Shown here piece by piece: positions 43,598 through 56,023 of a DNA stretch of 64,000 nucleotides (within the stretch, counting starts at the first letter, position 1; every line of letters starts with the position of its first letter). The notes under the pieces were generated by a model. That model did no database searches, was not told where the DNA came from, and saw only the letters and a program-made list of their open reading frames with translations. Location of the stretch: assembly GCA_025210455.1 (NCBI GenBank), contig JAOARQ010000053.1, positions 1-64,000 of the forward strand, read 5' to 3'. The position numbers were made by a program, and so were the translations under genes. The stretch is from Pelagimonas sp. GTDB lineage: Bacteria > Pseudomonadota > Alphaproteobacteria > Rhodobacterales > Rhodobacteraceae.

Positions 43598-44866
43598 TTA
43601 TTTCAGGGCATCCCAGCTGGACTGGATTTCACCAGCTACATCTGCCGCGGACTTACCGCCTGTGTAATCCACCATGCCAGTCCAGAAGCTGCCTGCGCCG
43701 ACACCTGGATGCATCAGGTCAGAAGCATCGAAACGGAAGGTAGTGGCATTAAGCAGGATGTCATTCATCTTGCGCAGGGTTGGATCGCTGAACTTATCAA
43801 GATCGACACCTTTGTGCGGCGTCAAAAAGCCCTTTTGCTCCATCCAGGCGTGATGCGCCTCGACCGATTGCAGGAAGGCAATGAACTGATGTGCCTCGGG
43901 GCTGTCATTTGTGATACCCCAGACAGTGCCCGCACCCAGAACCGGCGATCCCAGATCTTTGCTCTCATAGGCCGGGAAATAGAAGAAATCTGCATCTACG
44001 CCAACCTCGGTGCCTTCCGGGAAAAAGGCCGGAATGAACGCCGCCTGACGGTGCATGTAGCACTGCGCCGGTGAGGCAAACAGGCCCTTTGGGCTGTCGC
44101 GGAAATCGGTCGAAGCCACCGCATTGGCACCGCCAGCCACATAGTCATCCTTGCGCGCAAAGGCACCAAATTCTTCGATAGCGGCAATGACACGCGGGTC
44201 ATCAAAGGCGATCTCATTGCTGACCCATTGATCATAGACGTCGGCCGGCTGAGTGCGCAGCATCATATCTTCGACCCAATCGGTCGCAGGCCAGCCGGTT
44301 GCACCGCCAGATCCCAGACCGATGCACCAGGGCGTTCCCCCATCCGCAACAATCTGATCGGTCAGCGCTTTAAGCTCTTCCATGGTTGTGGGCACTTCAT
44401 AACCCGCATCCTCAAAGTTTTCAGGCACATACCAGACCAGAGATTTGACGTCCGCCTTGTAGAAAAAACCGTAAAACTGGTCGTTGCCGTCTTTGTCGGC
44501 AAAGGTTCCCAGATCCACCCAGGACTGACCCGCTGCATAGTTTTCACGCACCCAGTCATCGGTGCCCGCCGCCAGCGGCGTCAGGAAGCCGCGCGCCGCC
44601 AGACCTGCAGCCAGACCGGGCTGCGGGAAGGCCGCCACATTAGGGGCTGAGCCCGCCTCGGCGTCGATCATGATTTGCTGTTCAAAGCTGTCCGAGCCCA
44701 CATAAGCCACATCCAGACCAGACTGCGCGCGAAACACATCAATGACCTTTTGCACCTGAACCTCATCCGGTCCCAGCCAGGGACCAAAAACAGTCAGATC
44801 CGCTGCCTGCGCCCCGCCCGCGATCAGCGCAGCAGCCGCGGTTCCAAGGAAATACGGTGTTTTCAT
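43598..44866 (-). CDS. aglE: Alpha-glucoside ABC transporter, periplasmic binding protein
   Basis: The 422-residue solute-binding protein has a signal peptide (about 1-21, cleaved after AQA-AD) and family 1 binding-protein folds. It would deliver alpha-glucosides to AglF/AglG. The ATG at 44866 follows gggaggtc; the longer frame to 44905 is rejected because it lacks a signal peptide at its start. It is first in the operon, with a TTGACA -35 and a CAAAGCGCTTTG operator upstream. Confidence 0.92.
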   Translation of the reverse strand: MKTPYFLGTAAAALIAGGAQAADLTVFGPWLGPDEVQVQKVIDVFRAQSGLDVAYVGSDSFEQQIMIDAEAGSAPNVAAFPQPGLAAGLAARGFLTPLAAGTDDWVRENYAAGQSWVDLGTFADKDGNDQFYGFFYKADVKSLVWYVPENFEDAGYEVPTTMEELKALTDQIVADGGTPWCIGLGSGGATGWPATDWVEDMMLRTQPADVYDQWVSNEIAFDDPRVIAAIEEFGAFARKDDYVAGGANAVASTDFRDSPKGLFASPAQCYMHRQAAFIPAFFPEGTEVGVDADFFYFPAYESKDLGSPVLGAGTVWGITNDSPEAHQFIAFLQSVEAHHAWMEQKGFLTPHKGVDLDKFSDPTLRKMNDILLNATTFRFDASDLMHPGVGAGSFWTGMVDYTGGKSAADVAGEIQSSWDALK

Positions 44867-44932
44867 AATTAGACCTCCCATGGTGGCACCCGATGTCAGG
44901 TGCACTTAATCTTTCGCGCCCCAAAGAATCCC

Positions 44933-44983
44933 CCAAAGCGCTTTGGATGGCCGTATGTTTTGCTTTTCACCCGAGTCTGTCAA
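44933..44983 (-). promoter_or_regulatory. aglE promoter and AglR operator
   Basis: On the minus strand, TTGACA (44983-44978) is followed by 17 bases and AAACAT (44960-44955). The palindrome CCAAAGCGCTTTGG lies at 44933-44946, at the expected start of transcription, where a LacI-type repressor would block it. Confidence 0.7.
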
Positions 44984-45069
44984 CAAGAAATACCAACAAT
45001 ATATTGCTATGATATGCTGCACCGCAGCTTAATCAGATAAAGAAAACACGGGGTATTGCAGAGTTTTAC

Positions 45070-45100
45070 TTGACAAAATCAAAGCGCTTTGGCCCACATA
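45070..45100 (+). promoter_or_regulatory. aglR promoter and AglR operator
   Basis: TTGACA (45070-45075) is the -35, and CAAAGCGCTTTG (45080-45091) lies right behind it. A -10-like CACATA is at 45095-45100, only 6 bases before the ATG at 45106, so the mRNA could be leaderless. The -10 match is poor. Confidence 0.55.
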
Positions 45101-45105
45101 GCCCC

Positions 45106-46131
45106 ATGAACCTGAAACAGCTGTCACATCACCTGAACCTATCCCAGACCACGGTCAGCCGCGCTTTGAACGGCTATCCCGAGGTCTCCGAAGCCACACG
45201 CAAACGTGTGATGGAAGCTGCCAAGACGCTGAACTACAGCCCCAATTCACGCGCCAAAAGCCTGGCTACTGGCCGCAACCATGCCATCGGCCATGTGATT
45301 CCCGTCTCGGATCAGCATGAAATGGTGAACCCGATCTTTGGCGACTTCACTGCGGGCGCAGGTGAGACTTATGCGAAAGCCGGCTATGAAATCATGATTT
45401 CCATGGTGGATGACACCCGGCAGGAAGAAACCTATCGCGCGCTGCGCTCACGCGGGACAGTGGATGGGTTTATCCTGCATGGCCCCCGCATGGCAGACCC
45501 GCGCATCGGGCTGCTGACCCAGATCGGCATGCCCTTTGTTGTGCACGGGCGGGCGTCGCATATTGAGACGCCTTACAGCTGGCTTGATACCAACAACGGA
45601 CGCGCCTTTGAACGGGCGACGCAGTTTCTGCTGGATCTGGGGCATCGGCGCATCGGCCTGATCAACGGGCATGAGTTCATGGATTTCGCCTTTCGCCGCC
45701 GCGAAGCCTATGTCACCACTTTGAAAACGCAGGATATTCCAGCCGATCCGACCTTAATGCAATCGGGTGAAATGACCGAACCCTACGGCTATCGCGCCGC
45801 CCAAGAGATGATGGCACTGCCCCAGCCCCCCACGGCCTTTCTGGTCTCGTCGATGATTTCAGCGATTGGCGTGCGTCGCGCCATTCATGATGCAGGCCTG
45901 CAGATGGGGCGGGATGTTTCGGTGATCACCCACGACGACGATCTCAGCTATCTGAAGAATGGGGATGATGTGCCTATTTTCACCGCCACACGATCGTCAG
46001 TGCATCGGGCCGGGAACCTTGCCGCCGAGATGCTTTTGCAACTGATCAAATCCCCGCCCCAATCCCCCCTGACCCGCATGATCGAAGCAGAACTGATCAT
46101 CGGCCAATCCACAGGCCCCGCCCCAAAATGA
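45106..46131 (+). CDS. aglR: LacI-family regulator of alpha-glucoside use
   Basis: This 341-residue LacI-family repressor has an N-terminal helix-turn-helix (MNLKQLSHHLNLSQTTVSRALNG, two halves, about 1-23) with the hinge helix at NSRAKSLATG (about 46-55), and a periplasmic-binding-like sensor domain. The start at 45106 is chosen over a TTG at 45070 because the operator and -35 fall in that extra stretch. Divergent from aglEFGAK, with CAAAGCGCTTTG sites on both sides, it is taken to repress both units, released by the sugar. It is coupled to the downstream beta-glucosidase (ATGA overlap). Confidence 0.9.
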   Translation: MNLKQLSHHLNLSQTTVSRALNGYPEVSEATRKRVMEAAKTLNYSPNSRAKSLATGRNHAIGHVIPVSDQHEMVNPIFGDFTAGAGETYAKAGYEIMISMVDDTRQEETYRALRSRGTVDGFILHGPRMADPRIGLLTQIGMPFVVHGRASHIETPYSWLDTNNGRAFERATQFLLDLGHRRIGLINGHEFMDFAFRRREAYVTTLKTQDIPADPTLMQSGEMTEPYGYRAAQEMMALPQPPTAFLVSSMISAIGVRRAIHDAGLQMGRDVSVITHDDDLSYLKNGDDVPIFTATRSSVHRAGNLAAEMLLQLIKSPPQSPLTRMIEAELIIGQSTGPAPK

Positions 46132-47453
46132 GCTTTTCTTTTCAACACTCTGATTTCCCAGATGACTTCCTCTTTGGGACTGCCACCTCGGCCTATCAGA
46201 TCGAAGGCCACGGTTTTGGCGGTGCCGGGCGCACCCATTGGGATGATTTTGCCGCGACACCGGGCAATGTGGTGCGGGCTGAACATGGGCAACGCGCCTG
46301 TGATCATTACCACCGCTACCCGCAGGATCTGGATCTTGTGCGCGATGCGGGGTTTGATGCCTATCGGTTTTCTCTATCCTGGGCGCGGGTCATGCCGGAT
46401 GGGCGGACCCCCAATCCCGAGGGGCTGGATTTCTACGACCGCCTGACAGACGCCATGTTAGAACGCGGGCTAAAGCCCTGTGCAACGCTTTATCACTGGG
46501 AACTGCCTTCGCCGCTGGCGGATCTGGGCGGCTGGCGCAATCGTGATATTGCCGATTGGTTTGCAGACTACACCCATACGATCATGTCACGCCTTGGCGA
46601 CCGTATGTATTCCGTGGCCCCCATCAACGAACCCTGGTGTGTCGCCTGGCTTAGTCACTTTCTGGGGCATCACGCGCCGGGGCTGCGCGATATCCGCGCC
46701 GCCGCCCGCGCGATGCATCATGTGCTGCTGTCTCATGGACGCGCGATTCAGGTGATGCGCGATCTGGGGCTCACGAACCTTGGCAGCGTGTTCAATCTGG
46801 AATGGGCCACCCCAGCCGATGACAGCCCGGCGGCGCAGGCCGCAGCGGCGCGCTATGATGCGATCTACAATCACTGGTTCCTGAGCGGCGTTTTTAAAGG
46901 CCACTACCCAGCGCAGGCCCTTGACGGGCTTGAGCCGCATCTGCCCGCCAATTGGCAGGATGACTTTACCACTATCCAAAGCCCCTTGGATTGGTGTGGG
47001 TTAAATTACTACACCCGCAAGTGCATCGCCCCTGATCCCAGCCCCTGGCCCGCCCTGCGCGAAGTCGATGGCCCATTGCCCAAAACCCAGATGGGATGGG
47101 AGATTTACCCCGAGGGCCTGTATAACTTTCTGACCAGCACCGCAAAAACCTATACTGGCGACCTGCCACTTTTGATCACTGAAAACGGCATGGCCTCTGC
47201 GGAGAGCCCCATATCCGGCGGTGTTCACGATCCCGAAAGGATCGCATTTCTGGATGCCCATCTTGCGCAGGTTCTGCGGGCCATGCGTGACGGGGTGCCG
47301 GTTCAGGGCTATTTTGTCTGGTCGCTTTTGGACAATTATGAATGGGCTTTGGGCTATGAGAAACGCTTTGGCCTTGTGCACGTGGATTTCGAAACCCTTG
47401 AGCGTCAGCCAAAATCATCATATTTAGCGCTAACAGAACTCCTGAATCGCTAA
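46128..47453 (+). CDS. Beta-glucosidase, glycoside hydrolase family 1
   Basis: This 441-residue enzyme cleaves beta-glucosides to glucose in the cytoplasm. FLFGTATSAYQIEG (about 14-27), the acid/base in INEPWCVAW (Glu about 166) and nucleophile in LITENGMA (Glu about 350) are present. It starts within the aglR stop (ATGA). Found in an alpha-glucoside locus, it broadens the operon to beta-linked sugars. Signal peptide absent. GH1 substrate range cannot be read. Confidence 0.93.
   Translation: MSFSFQHSDFPDDFLFGTATSAYQIEGHGFGGAGRTHWDDFAATPGNVVRAEHGQRACDHYHRYPQDLDLVRDAGFDAYRFSLSWARVMPDGRTPNPEGLDFYDRLTDAMLERGLKPCATLYHWELPSPLADLGGWRNRDIADWFADYTHTIMSRLGDRMYSVAPINEPWCVAWLSHFLGHHAPGLRDIRAAARAMHHVLLSHGRAIQVMRDLGLTNLGSVFNLEWATPADDSPAAQAAAARYDAIYNHWFLSGVFKGHYPAQALDGLEPHLPANWQDDFTTIQSPLDWCGLNYYTRKCIAPDPSPWPALREVDGPLPKTQMGWEIYPEGLYNFLTSTAKTYTGDLPLLITENGMASAESPISGGVHDPERIAFLDAHLAQVLRAMRDGVPVQGYFVWSLLDNYEWALGYEKRFGLVHVDFETLERQPKSSYLALTELLNR
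47423..47435 (+). promoter_or_regulatory. TTTAGCGCTAACA operator before glk
   Basis: TTTAGCGCTAACA lies in the last codons of the beta-glucosidase gene, 27 bases before the glk ATG. It matches the gap and eno sites (TGTTAGCGCTAACA-type). Confidence 0.5.
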
Positions 47454-47462
47454 GGCTTGCCC

Positions 47463-48422
47463 ATGTCTCATCCTCGCTCTCTGGTCGCCGACGTTGGCGG
47501 CACAAACACCCGTGTGGCCTTTTGCGAGGGGCGGCATCTGCTGACTGACAGCATCGAACGCTTTCGCAACAGCGAATTTCCGGGCATTGAGCCGATCCTT
47601 GAACGCTATCTGCAAGATAAGGATGTGACGCCGCAGGCGGTCTGTGTGGATATCGCTGGCCCGGTGCGCGGCGATACCGGCCATGTGACCAATCTGGACT
47701 GGCATATCAGCCACGCGGGGCTCTGTCAGGCCACCGGTGCGCAGACGGCGGATATTCTCAATGACATGCAGGCGCAGGGCCATGCTGTGCCCTATCTTGA
47801 GCCGCACAGCTATTGCACGTTGCTGAAAGGATCCATCCCACCCGAAGGCAACACGCGGCTGGTGATCAATGTGGGCACGGGGCTGAATGCCTCGATTGTG
47901 CTTTATATCAATGGCCAGACGGTGGTGCCCCCTGCCGAGGCCGGGCATATTTCGCTGCAGGCGCGCAATGATGAAGAGATGCGGCTGCTGCGCTGGATTG
48001 AAGATCAGCACGGGGTTGTGGGCCTGGAAGATATCCTGTCCGGGCGCGGATTTGAACGACTGCACGCCTGGATCTGCCATGACGAAGGACAGGGCACGCC
48101 GCTTTCTGCTGCTGAGATCCTAAGCGCCTATCAGGCGCATGACGCGCAGGCGCAACGCTGCCTTGGGCTGTTTACGCGCTTTCTGGGGCGCTATGCCGGA
48201 GATCTGGCGCTGATCACCCTGCCCTATGCCGGGATCTATCTGGTGGGTGGCGTGATGCAGCATCTTGGCAAACACCTGGTGCAGGCTGGTTTTGAACAGG
48301 CTTTCACCGACAAGGGGCGTTTTGGCGATCATGTGCGCCAATACACGCTGCATCTGGTAACAGATGACTATGCAGCGCTGTGCGGCTGCGCCTCACATCT
48401 GGAAGAGATTTCCGCAGGCTGA
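47463..48422 (+). CDS. glk: Glucokinase
   Basis: This 319-residue ROK-unrelated Glk of the E. coli type phosphorylates glucose with ATP. The phosphate motif VADVGGTNTRVA (about 7-18), VCVDIAGPVRGD (about 59-70) and GTGLNAS (about 138-144) are present, as is PAEAGHISL (about 158). The ATG at 47463 follows aagg; TTG at 47457 is possible. It would process glucose released by aglA and the beta-glucosidase and then pass to pgm and glycolysis. An operator lies just upstream. Confidence 0.92.
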   Translation: MSHPRSLVADVGGTNTRVAFCEGRHLLTDSIERFRNSEFPGIEPILERYLQDKDVTPQAVCVDIAGPVRGDTGHVTNLDWHISHAGLCQATGAQTADILNDMQAQGHAVPYLEPHSYCTLLKGSIPPEGNTRLVINVGTGLNASIVLYINGQTVVPPAEAGHISLQARNDEEMRLLRWIEDQHGVVGLEDILSGRGFERLHAWICHDEGQGTPLSAAEILSAYQAHDAQAQRCLGLFTRFLGRYAGDLALITLPYAGIYLVGGVMQHLGKHLVQAGFEQAFTDKGRFGDHVRQYTLHLVTDDYAALCGCASHLEEISAG

Positions 48423-50117
<1,695 letters not shown>

Positions 50118-50130
50118 TCAGGAGTTTAGG

Positions 50131-50466
50131 ATGCGCTGGCAGCTGCCCTTGGGAAGTCTAGGTTTTATGCTGCTGGTGGCCTGTCAGGCCCCTGCCCCAA
50201 AGCCTGCGCCGGAGCCTGAGACAAACCTGCCCAAAGATCTGCATATCTTTGAGATCGGGGCCGAAACCGCCCCCTGCACGGGCGTTGCGCCCAGACAGTG
50301 TCTGATCGTCAATGGCGAGCTGTTCTATGAACCGATTGCGGGCTATACCCATCAGCATGGGATCCCCGCGCGCATCTGTATCGAGCGTCGCAAACGCGCC
50401 GAGCCGATCCCGGCGGATGTTGGCCTGTTTACTTATACCCGCACCCCCTGCCCCGAGACATCATGA
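50131..50466 (+). CDS. DUF4377 lipoprotein
   Basis: This 111-residue protein has a signal peptide ending in a lipobox LLVAC (Cys about 18), so it should be lipid-anchored. The rest matches DUF4377 features: CTGVAPRQCLIV (two Cys, about 50-60), FYEPIAGYTHQHGIPARICIE. Its role is unknown; DUF4377 domains also occur in stress lipoproteins such as HslJ-linked ones. It overlaps the EamA transporter by four bases (ATGA). Confidence 0.72.
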   Translation: MRWQLPLGSLGFMLLVACQAPAPKPAPEPETNLPKDLHIFEIGAETAPCTGVAPRQCLIVNGELFYEPIAGYTHQHGIPARICIERRKRAEPIPADVGLFTYTRTPCPETS

Positions 50467-51359
50467 TGGAAAACATACGTGGAATTGCGCTAATGGTTCT
50501 GGCCATGGCGGGGTTTGCTGTGGAAGACGTGCTGTTCAAATCCGCCGCGCTTTATCTGCCGACAGGTCAGATCCTGCTGGCTTTGCTGATCATTGGCAGC
50601 CTGTTTTTCGCCGCGCTGGCGCGGATGCGGGGACTGCCTGTCTTTGACCGGATCTTTTTCCACCCCGCCGTGATGGGCCGCAACCTGAGCGAAGCCATCG
50701 GCACGCTGGCCTTTGTGATGTCGATCACGCTGTTGCCGCTTTCCCTGGCCTCATCAGTGTTTCAGGCCATGCCGCTGGCCATTACACTGGGGGCTGCGGT
50801 CTTTTTGAACGAACCGGTGGGCTGGCGGCGCTGGAGCGCGATTTTCGTGGGGTTTGCCGGGGTCATGCTGATCATTCGCCCCGGCATGGAGGCCTTTGAC
50901 CCGCTCAGCCTTTGGGCTGTGCTGGCGGTGATCGGGCTGGCGGGGCGCGATCTGTTTTCGCGCGCCGTGCCCAAAGATATCAAAGATGTGCAACTGGCCT
51001 GCTATGGCTTTGGCGTTGTGATCCCGATTGCGATTGCCCTGCTGTATCTGGAAGGCGGGCCCCAGCCCGCAACCCCGCCGCAGATGGCGATGATTGTCGG
51101 GGCCGCCTGTTTCGGCATTTTTGCCTATTACGCGCTGACGGCCGCGTCACGCATGGGCGATGTGGCCACAATCACCCCGTTTCGCTATACCCGGCTGATT
51201 TTCGCCCTGATTTTCGCCTATTGGATCTTTGATGAACGCCCCGATGGGCTGACACTGCTGGGGGCTGCGCTGATCATTGCTTCGGGGATTTACACGCTGT
51301 GGCGCGAACGCAAGCGCGGTCATCTCAATAAGCCCATGGATGCGGAAACCACTATTTAA
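50463..51359 (+). CDS. EamA/DMT-family transporter
   Basis: The 298-residue protein has ten predicted membrane segments in two EamA repeats (about 8-140 and 150-285). It starts at 50463 with a second ATG at 50466. Drug/metabolite transporters of this group export amino acids, purines or other small metabolites; the substrate cannot be inferred. It is coupled to the DUF4377 lipoprotein. Confidence 0.88.
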   Translation: MMENIRGIALMVLAMAGFAVEDVLFKSAALYLPTGQILLALLIIGSLFFAALARMRGLPVFDRIFFHPAVMGRNLSEAIGTLAFVMSITLLPLSLASSVFQAMPLAITLGAAVFLNEPVGWRRWSAIFVGFAGVMLIIRPGMEAFDPLSLWAVLAVIGLAGRDLFSRAVPKDIKDVQLACYGFGVVIPIAIALLYLEGGPQPATPPQMAMIVGAACFGIFAYYALTAASRMGDVATITPFRYTRLIFALIFAYWIFDERPDGLTLLGAALIIASGIYTLWRERKRGHLNKPMDAETTI

Positions 51360-52778
<1,419 letters not shown>

Positions 52779-52789
52779 ACCCTAATAAC

Positions 52790-52828
52790 AGGCGCGCCCG
52801 GCATTCTTTGGGCGCGCCTATTCTTTTG
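52790..52828 (+). terminator. Intrinsic terminator of eno
   Basis: AGGCGCGCCC (52790-52799) pairs with GGGCGCGCCT (52810-52819), followed by ATTCTTTT. Confidence 0.88.
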
Positions 52829-52901
52829 CGCCAATCTGCCCCCTTGAAGTCATTTGATTTCTGCGCTGTGTATTCACATCCATTTTTTGCACCAAAGTGT
52901 C

Positions 52902-54212
52902 ATGCAAAGCGACAATTCAAAACGCATTGAAAACCTATTTCGATCTGAGTTTTCCAAGCGACCAGAGGTCGTTCTTAGATTTGCGCTGATTTCCCTTTGC
53001 GCCGGCCTGCTTTACGCACACTCCATGAATGCTTTGGTTCTGCTCTGGGCCTGTGTTTTCGCCGCCATGAGCGCCTCTCTCTTTGCGCTCACCCGTCCCA
53101 GAATTTCACCTGCATTAACACTGCGTGTCACGGCTAGCTATGCGATCTATTTTCTCAAGACGCTGCTTTTTGCTTCGCTGCCAGTGTATCTTTTGCGGCA
53201 GAGCAGCACCGTTGAGATGGCGACAGGTGCGCTGCTGCTGGCTGGCATGGCGATCCACCTGCCTCAGCGACAAAGCCCGGATCGGGTGACCATCACGCTG
53301 GATCTGTGCAATCTGCTGATTGTCGCGGCCCTTTTGCTGCACGCCCCTTTTTCACAGCTTAGCGGGATCTTTGATTGGATCGTGATCGGGGTCTTTATTC
53401 TGAGCATCGCCGCCTATTATACGCTTACCGCCTATAATCACGTCAAAAATCAAAATCATCTGGCTGAAACGGAACGTCGATATGCGCGTGCTCAAAAGAT
53501 CCGGGCGCTCAGTCAATTTGTGGGCGGTGTGGCGCATGAGTTTAACAATCAGCTAACGGCTATTCAGGGCCACCTTGAATTGCTGGAGCTGTCCGCTGAC
53601 GACAAAGGCAGCGAGCAGGCCCATTCAATAGCTCAGATCCGGGCAGCCACACAAAGCGCCTCGGCAACGGTCAGGCAACTTGTGGCCTCGAGTGGGCGCA
53701 TGCGTCTGACACCGCGCAAAACCTCTGTCACCGCGTTTCTGGCGCGGGTGGAACATGTGCTGAACAACCTGCTGGACGAAGAGATCATACTGATCATCGA
53801 CGCCCCCAAACCTGATCTGATCTGCGTGGTCGACCGGGATATGCTGGAAACCTGCCTGATCCAGCTCTGCCTGAATGCGCAGGACGCCATGCAGAAATCG
53901 GGGGTCATCACGATCTCTGCCGAACGCTTTCAGGGCACCCGGCGGCACGATCCTCAGCTACTGACTATCGCCAGCTATGTTGTCTTTCATGTTGAGGATT
54001 CCGGGCCCGGTGTCTGCGACGTCACTTTGCGCCAGATGGATGAGCCCTTTTACACAACCAAATCTCAGGGCGAAGGTCAGGGATTGGGGCTGTCTGCGGT
54101 GGCAGGCTTTGCCAAACAATCGCGCGGAACATTGCAGCTGACGTCAGGCCAGCAGGGATTGCGGGCCTCGGTGGTCTTGCCCGCAGAACATAATCACCCT
54201 TCCGGGTCTTGA
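52902..54212 (+). CDS. Membrane sensor histidine kinase (orphan)
   Basis: The 436-residue kinase has six membrane helices (about 25-190), then a dimerisation helix with phospho-His in GGVAHEFNNQLTAI (about 208-221) and an ATP-binding domain (N-box LIQLCLNAQDAMQ, G boxes FHVEDSGPGV and GEGQGLGLSAV). No PAS or GAF domain and no response-regulator gene is adjacent. The ATG at 52902 is preferred over a TTG at 52854. It ends 19 bases into the convergent ccmE. Likely senses the membrane or an ion. Confidence 0.88.
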   Translation: MQSDNSKRIENLFRSEFSKRPEVVLRFALISLCAGLLYAHSMNALVLLWACVFAAMSASLFALTRPRISPALTLRVTASYAIYFLKTLLFASLPVYLLRQSSTVEMATGALLLAGMAIHLPQRQSPDRVTITLDLCNLLIVAALLLHAPFSQLSGIFDWIVIGVFILSIAAYYTLTAYNHVKNQNHLAETERRYARAQKIRALSQFVGGVAHEFNNQLTAIQGHLELLELSADDKGSEQAHSIAQIRAATQSASATVRQLVASSGRMRLTPRKTSVTAFLARVEHVLNNLLDEEIILIIDAPKPDLICVVDRDMLETCLIQLCLNAQDAMQKSGVITISAERFQGTRRHDPQLLTIASYVVFHVEDSGPGVCDVTLRQMDEPFYTTKSQGEGQGLGLSAVAGFAKQSRGTLQLTSGQQGLRASVVLPAEHNHPSGS

Positions 54213-54644
54213 TAGACACCCTGCTCTTTCAGAGCATCGACCACCTCTTTGGGCATATAGGTCTCGTCATGTTTGGCCAGGATTTCGCTGGCCTGAAACA
54301 CGCCGTCAATATAGCGCCCGGTTCCAACCATACCCTGATTTTCTTCAAACAGATCCGGCAGAACGCCGCTGTAAACCACAGGCACTGTGGCACCGCCATC
54401 TGTGACATTAAAACGGATGTCCTGCCCTACACCACGTTGCAGCGATCCCTCTTCGACAAGGCCGCCAATTCGGAAAACCTCATTGGGCTCTGGCGGTTCT
54501 TCCATCACCTGACTGGGGGAACGGAAAAAGTTGATCCCATCTTGCAGCGCATAGCCGATCAGGCCGGTTGAGACGATCAAGGCCACCACCGCCACGGAAA
54601 TCACCTGAATACGCCGTTGCTTTTTAAGAGATTTCAAAGCCATC
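54194..54644 (-). CDS. ccmE: Cytochrome c maturation haem chaperone CcmE
   Basis: This 150-residue periplasmic haem chaperone has one N-terminal anchor (about 12-32) and a beta-barrel. The haem-binding His is in LAKHDETYMPKEV (about 123, with Tyr about 127). Starting at 54644 (MALKSLKKQRRIQV) places the anchor correctly. It lies next to argC as in many Rhodobacteraceae but on its own, without the rest of ccm. It converges on the histidine kinase gene. Confidence 0.9.
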
Positions 54645-54729
54645 CCAGCCCCCATTTTCCTGCCGCCAATATAGGCCCTTGTTTAAAGATTGCGAAGGGG
54701 CAAGCGCGATTTGCCGCGCCCCTGCAAAA

Positions 54730-54754
54730 CGCAAAACGGGGGCTGATGCCCCCG
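54730..54754 (-). terminator. Intrinsic terminator of argC
   Basis: CGGGGGC (54737-54743) pairs with GCCCCCG (54748-54754). On the minus strand the stem is followed by TTTTGCGTTTT. Confidence 0.75.
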
Positions 54755-54779
54755 CTGCGCGTGTCAATCAAACCAAATG

Positions 54780-55808
54780 TCAGGGGAAACAGGGGGCCAG
54801 CATCAGACCGGCTGTTTCCTCTTCGCCCAGCATCAGGTTGGCGTTTTGCACCGCTTGCCCCGAGCTGCCTTTGCACAGATTGTCCAAAGCGCCAACAACG
54901 ATGGCACGCCCCTCGATCCGGTCGCCCGTGACCCCCAGATGGCAGAAGTTCGATCCCCGCACATGATGGGTAGACGGGGTTTCCCCAAAGGGCAGCACTT
55001 CGACAAAAGGCTCAGCCGCATAGGCAGACACCAGCTGAGCATGAATCGCCTGTGGGTCCCCCTTTACATAGGTCGTGGCCAGGATCCCCCGGTTAAAGGG
55101 GCCCAGATGCGGCGTGAACTGAATTTTCACCTCACGCCCAGCCAGGGCACTGAATTCCTGATCAAATTCTCCAAGATGCCGATGTGTCCCACCTACGGCA
55201 TAGGCATTTGTGCCTTCGCTCAGTTCGGCATGTAGCAGGTTCTCTTTCAAGGAACGCCCAGCCCCGCTGACACCGCATTGCAGATCCAGAATAATCTCGT
55301 CGAGATCAATCACACCGGCGGCAATCAAGGGCCGCAAAATGAACTGCCCTGTCGCTGCGTTGCAGCCTGTGCCAGCCACCAGACGCGCAGATCTGATCTG
55401 CTCCCGGTAGAATTCTGTCAGCCCATAGACCGCCTCTTTTTGCATCTCAACGGCGCTATGCGGGTTGCCATACCACTTTTCATACTCTGCCGGATCCCGC
55501 AGCCGGAAATCTGCGCTGAGATCCACGATCTTCACCGATTTGGGCAGCTGGCTGATCACTTCCTGGCTGGTTTTATGCGGCAACGCGCAAAAGCACAGAT
55601 CAATCTGATCGTAGTCGATCTGTTCCCAGGTCACGAGATCGGGCAGATCCAGATGGCGCAGGTGCGGAAAGACTTTGGCCATGCTTTGCCCAGCTTTTGA
55701 ATTGGCCGCCAAGGCCTTGATTTCAAAAGAAGGATGGGTGGCGATCAGCCGGATGAGTTCGGCGCCGGTATAGCCCGACGCGCCAATGATGGCGATGGAA
55801 TACGACAT
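54780..55808 (-). CDS. argC: N-acetyl-gamma-glutamyl-phosphate reductase
   Basis: This 342-residue arginine-pathway enzyme reduces N-acetylglutamyl phosphate. The Rossmann motif [15 protein letters not shown] (about 6-20), catalytic Cys in [13 protein letters not shown] (about 151) and [11 protein letters not shown] (about 182) are intact. The start at 55808 ([15 protein letters not shown]) matches the family; the longer frame to 55877 is not supported. Single-gene unit. Confidence 0.95.
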   Translation of the reverse strand: MSYSIAIIGASGYTGAELIRLIATHPSFEIKALAANSKAGQSMAKVFPHLRHLDLPDLVTWEQIDYDQIDLCFCALPHKTSQEVISQLPKSVKIVDLSADFRLRDPAEYEKWYGNPHSAVEMQKEAVYGLTEFYREQIRSARLVAGTGCNAATGQFILRPLIAAGVIDLDEIILDLQCGVSGAGRSLKENLLHAELSEGTNAYAVGGTHRHLGEFDQEFSALAGREVKIQFTPHLGPFNRGILATTYVKGDPQAIHAQLVSAYAAEPFVEVLPFGETPSTHHVRGSNFCHLGVTGDRIEGRAIVVGALDNLCKGSSGQAVQNANLMLGEEETAGLMLAPCFP

Positions 55809-55973
55809 GGGTCTGCCCCGAATGATAGAGTGGTGGAAAAGATCTGAGATAGGCGCAGTCGCGCCCATGGGCGGCATTATCGTCGCAGAATTTTCAGGTT
55901 TGGCTGAAACATCTCAGGAACTCCTCATGGGGTCTATAGCGTGCGCGCCGCTGATATTCAATCCCCGCAAGAA

Positions 55974-56002
55974 CAAAGGGCCCGCGAATGGCGAGCCCTT
56001 TG
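55974..56002 (-). terminator. Intrinsic terminator of the rplM-rpsI operon
   Basis: CAAAGGG (55974-55980) pairs with CCCTTTG (55996-56002). It lies 22 bases past the rpsI stop, with a T-containing tail (TTCTTG). Confidence 0.7.
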
Positions 56003-56023
56003 AAAATTCGTCGTAAAACGCGA

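Noticed and set aside
45070-45105. TTG at 45070 as the aglR start
   Set aside because: This codon is part of the TTGACA -35 box and the stretch holds the AglR operator; the helix-turn-helix begins properly at the ATG at 45106.
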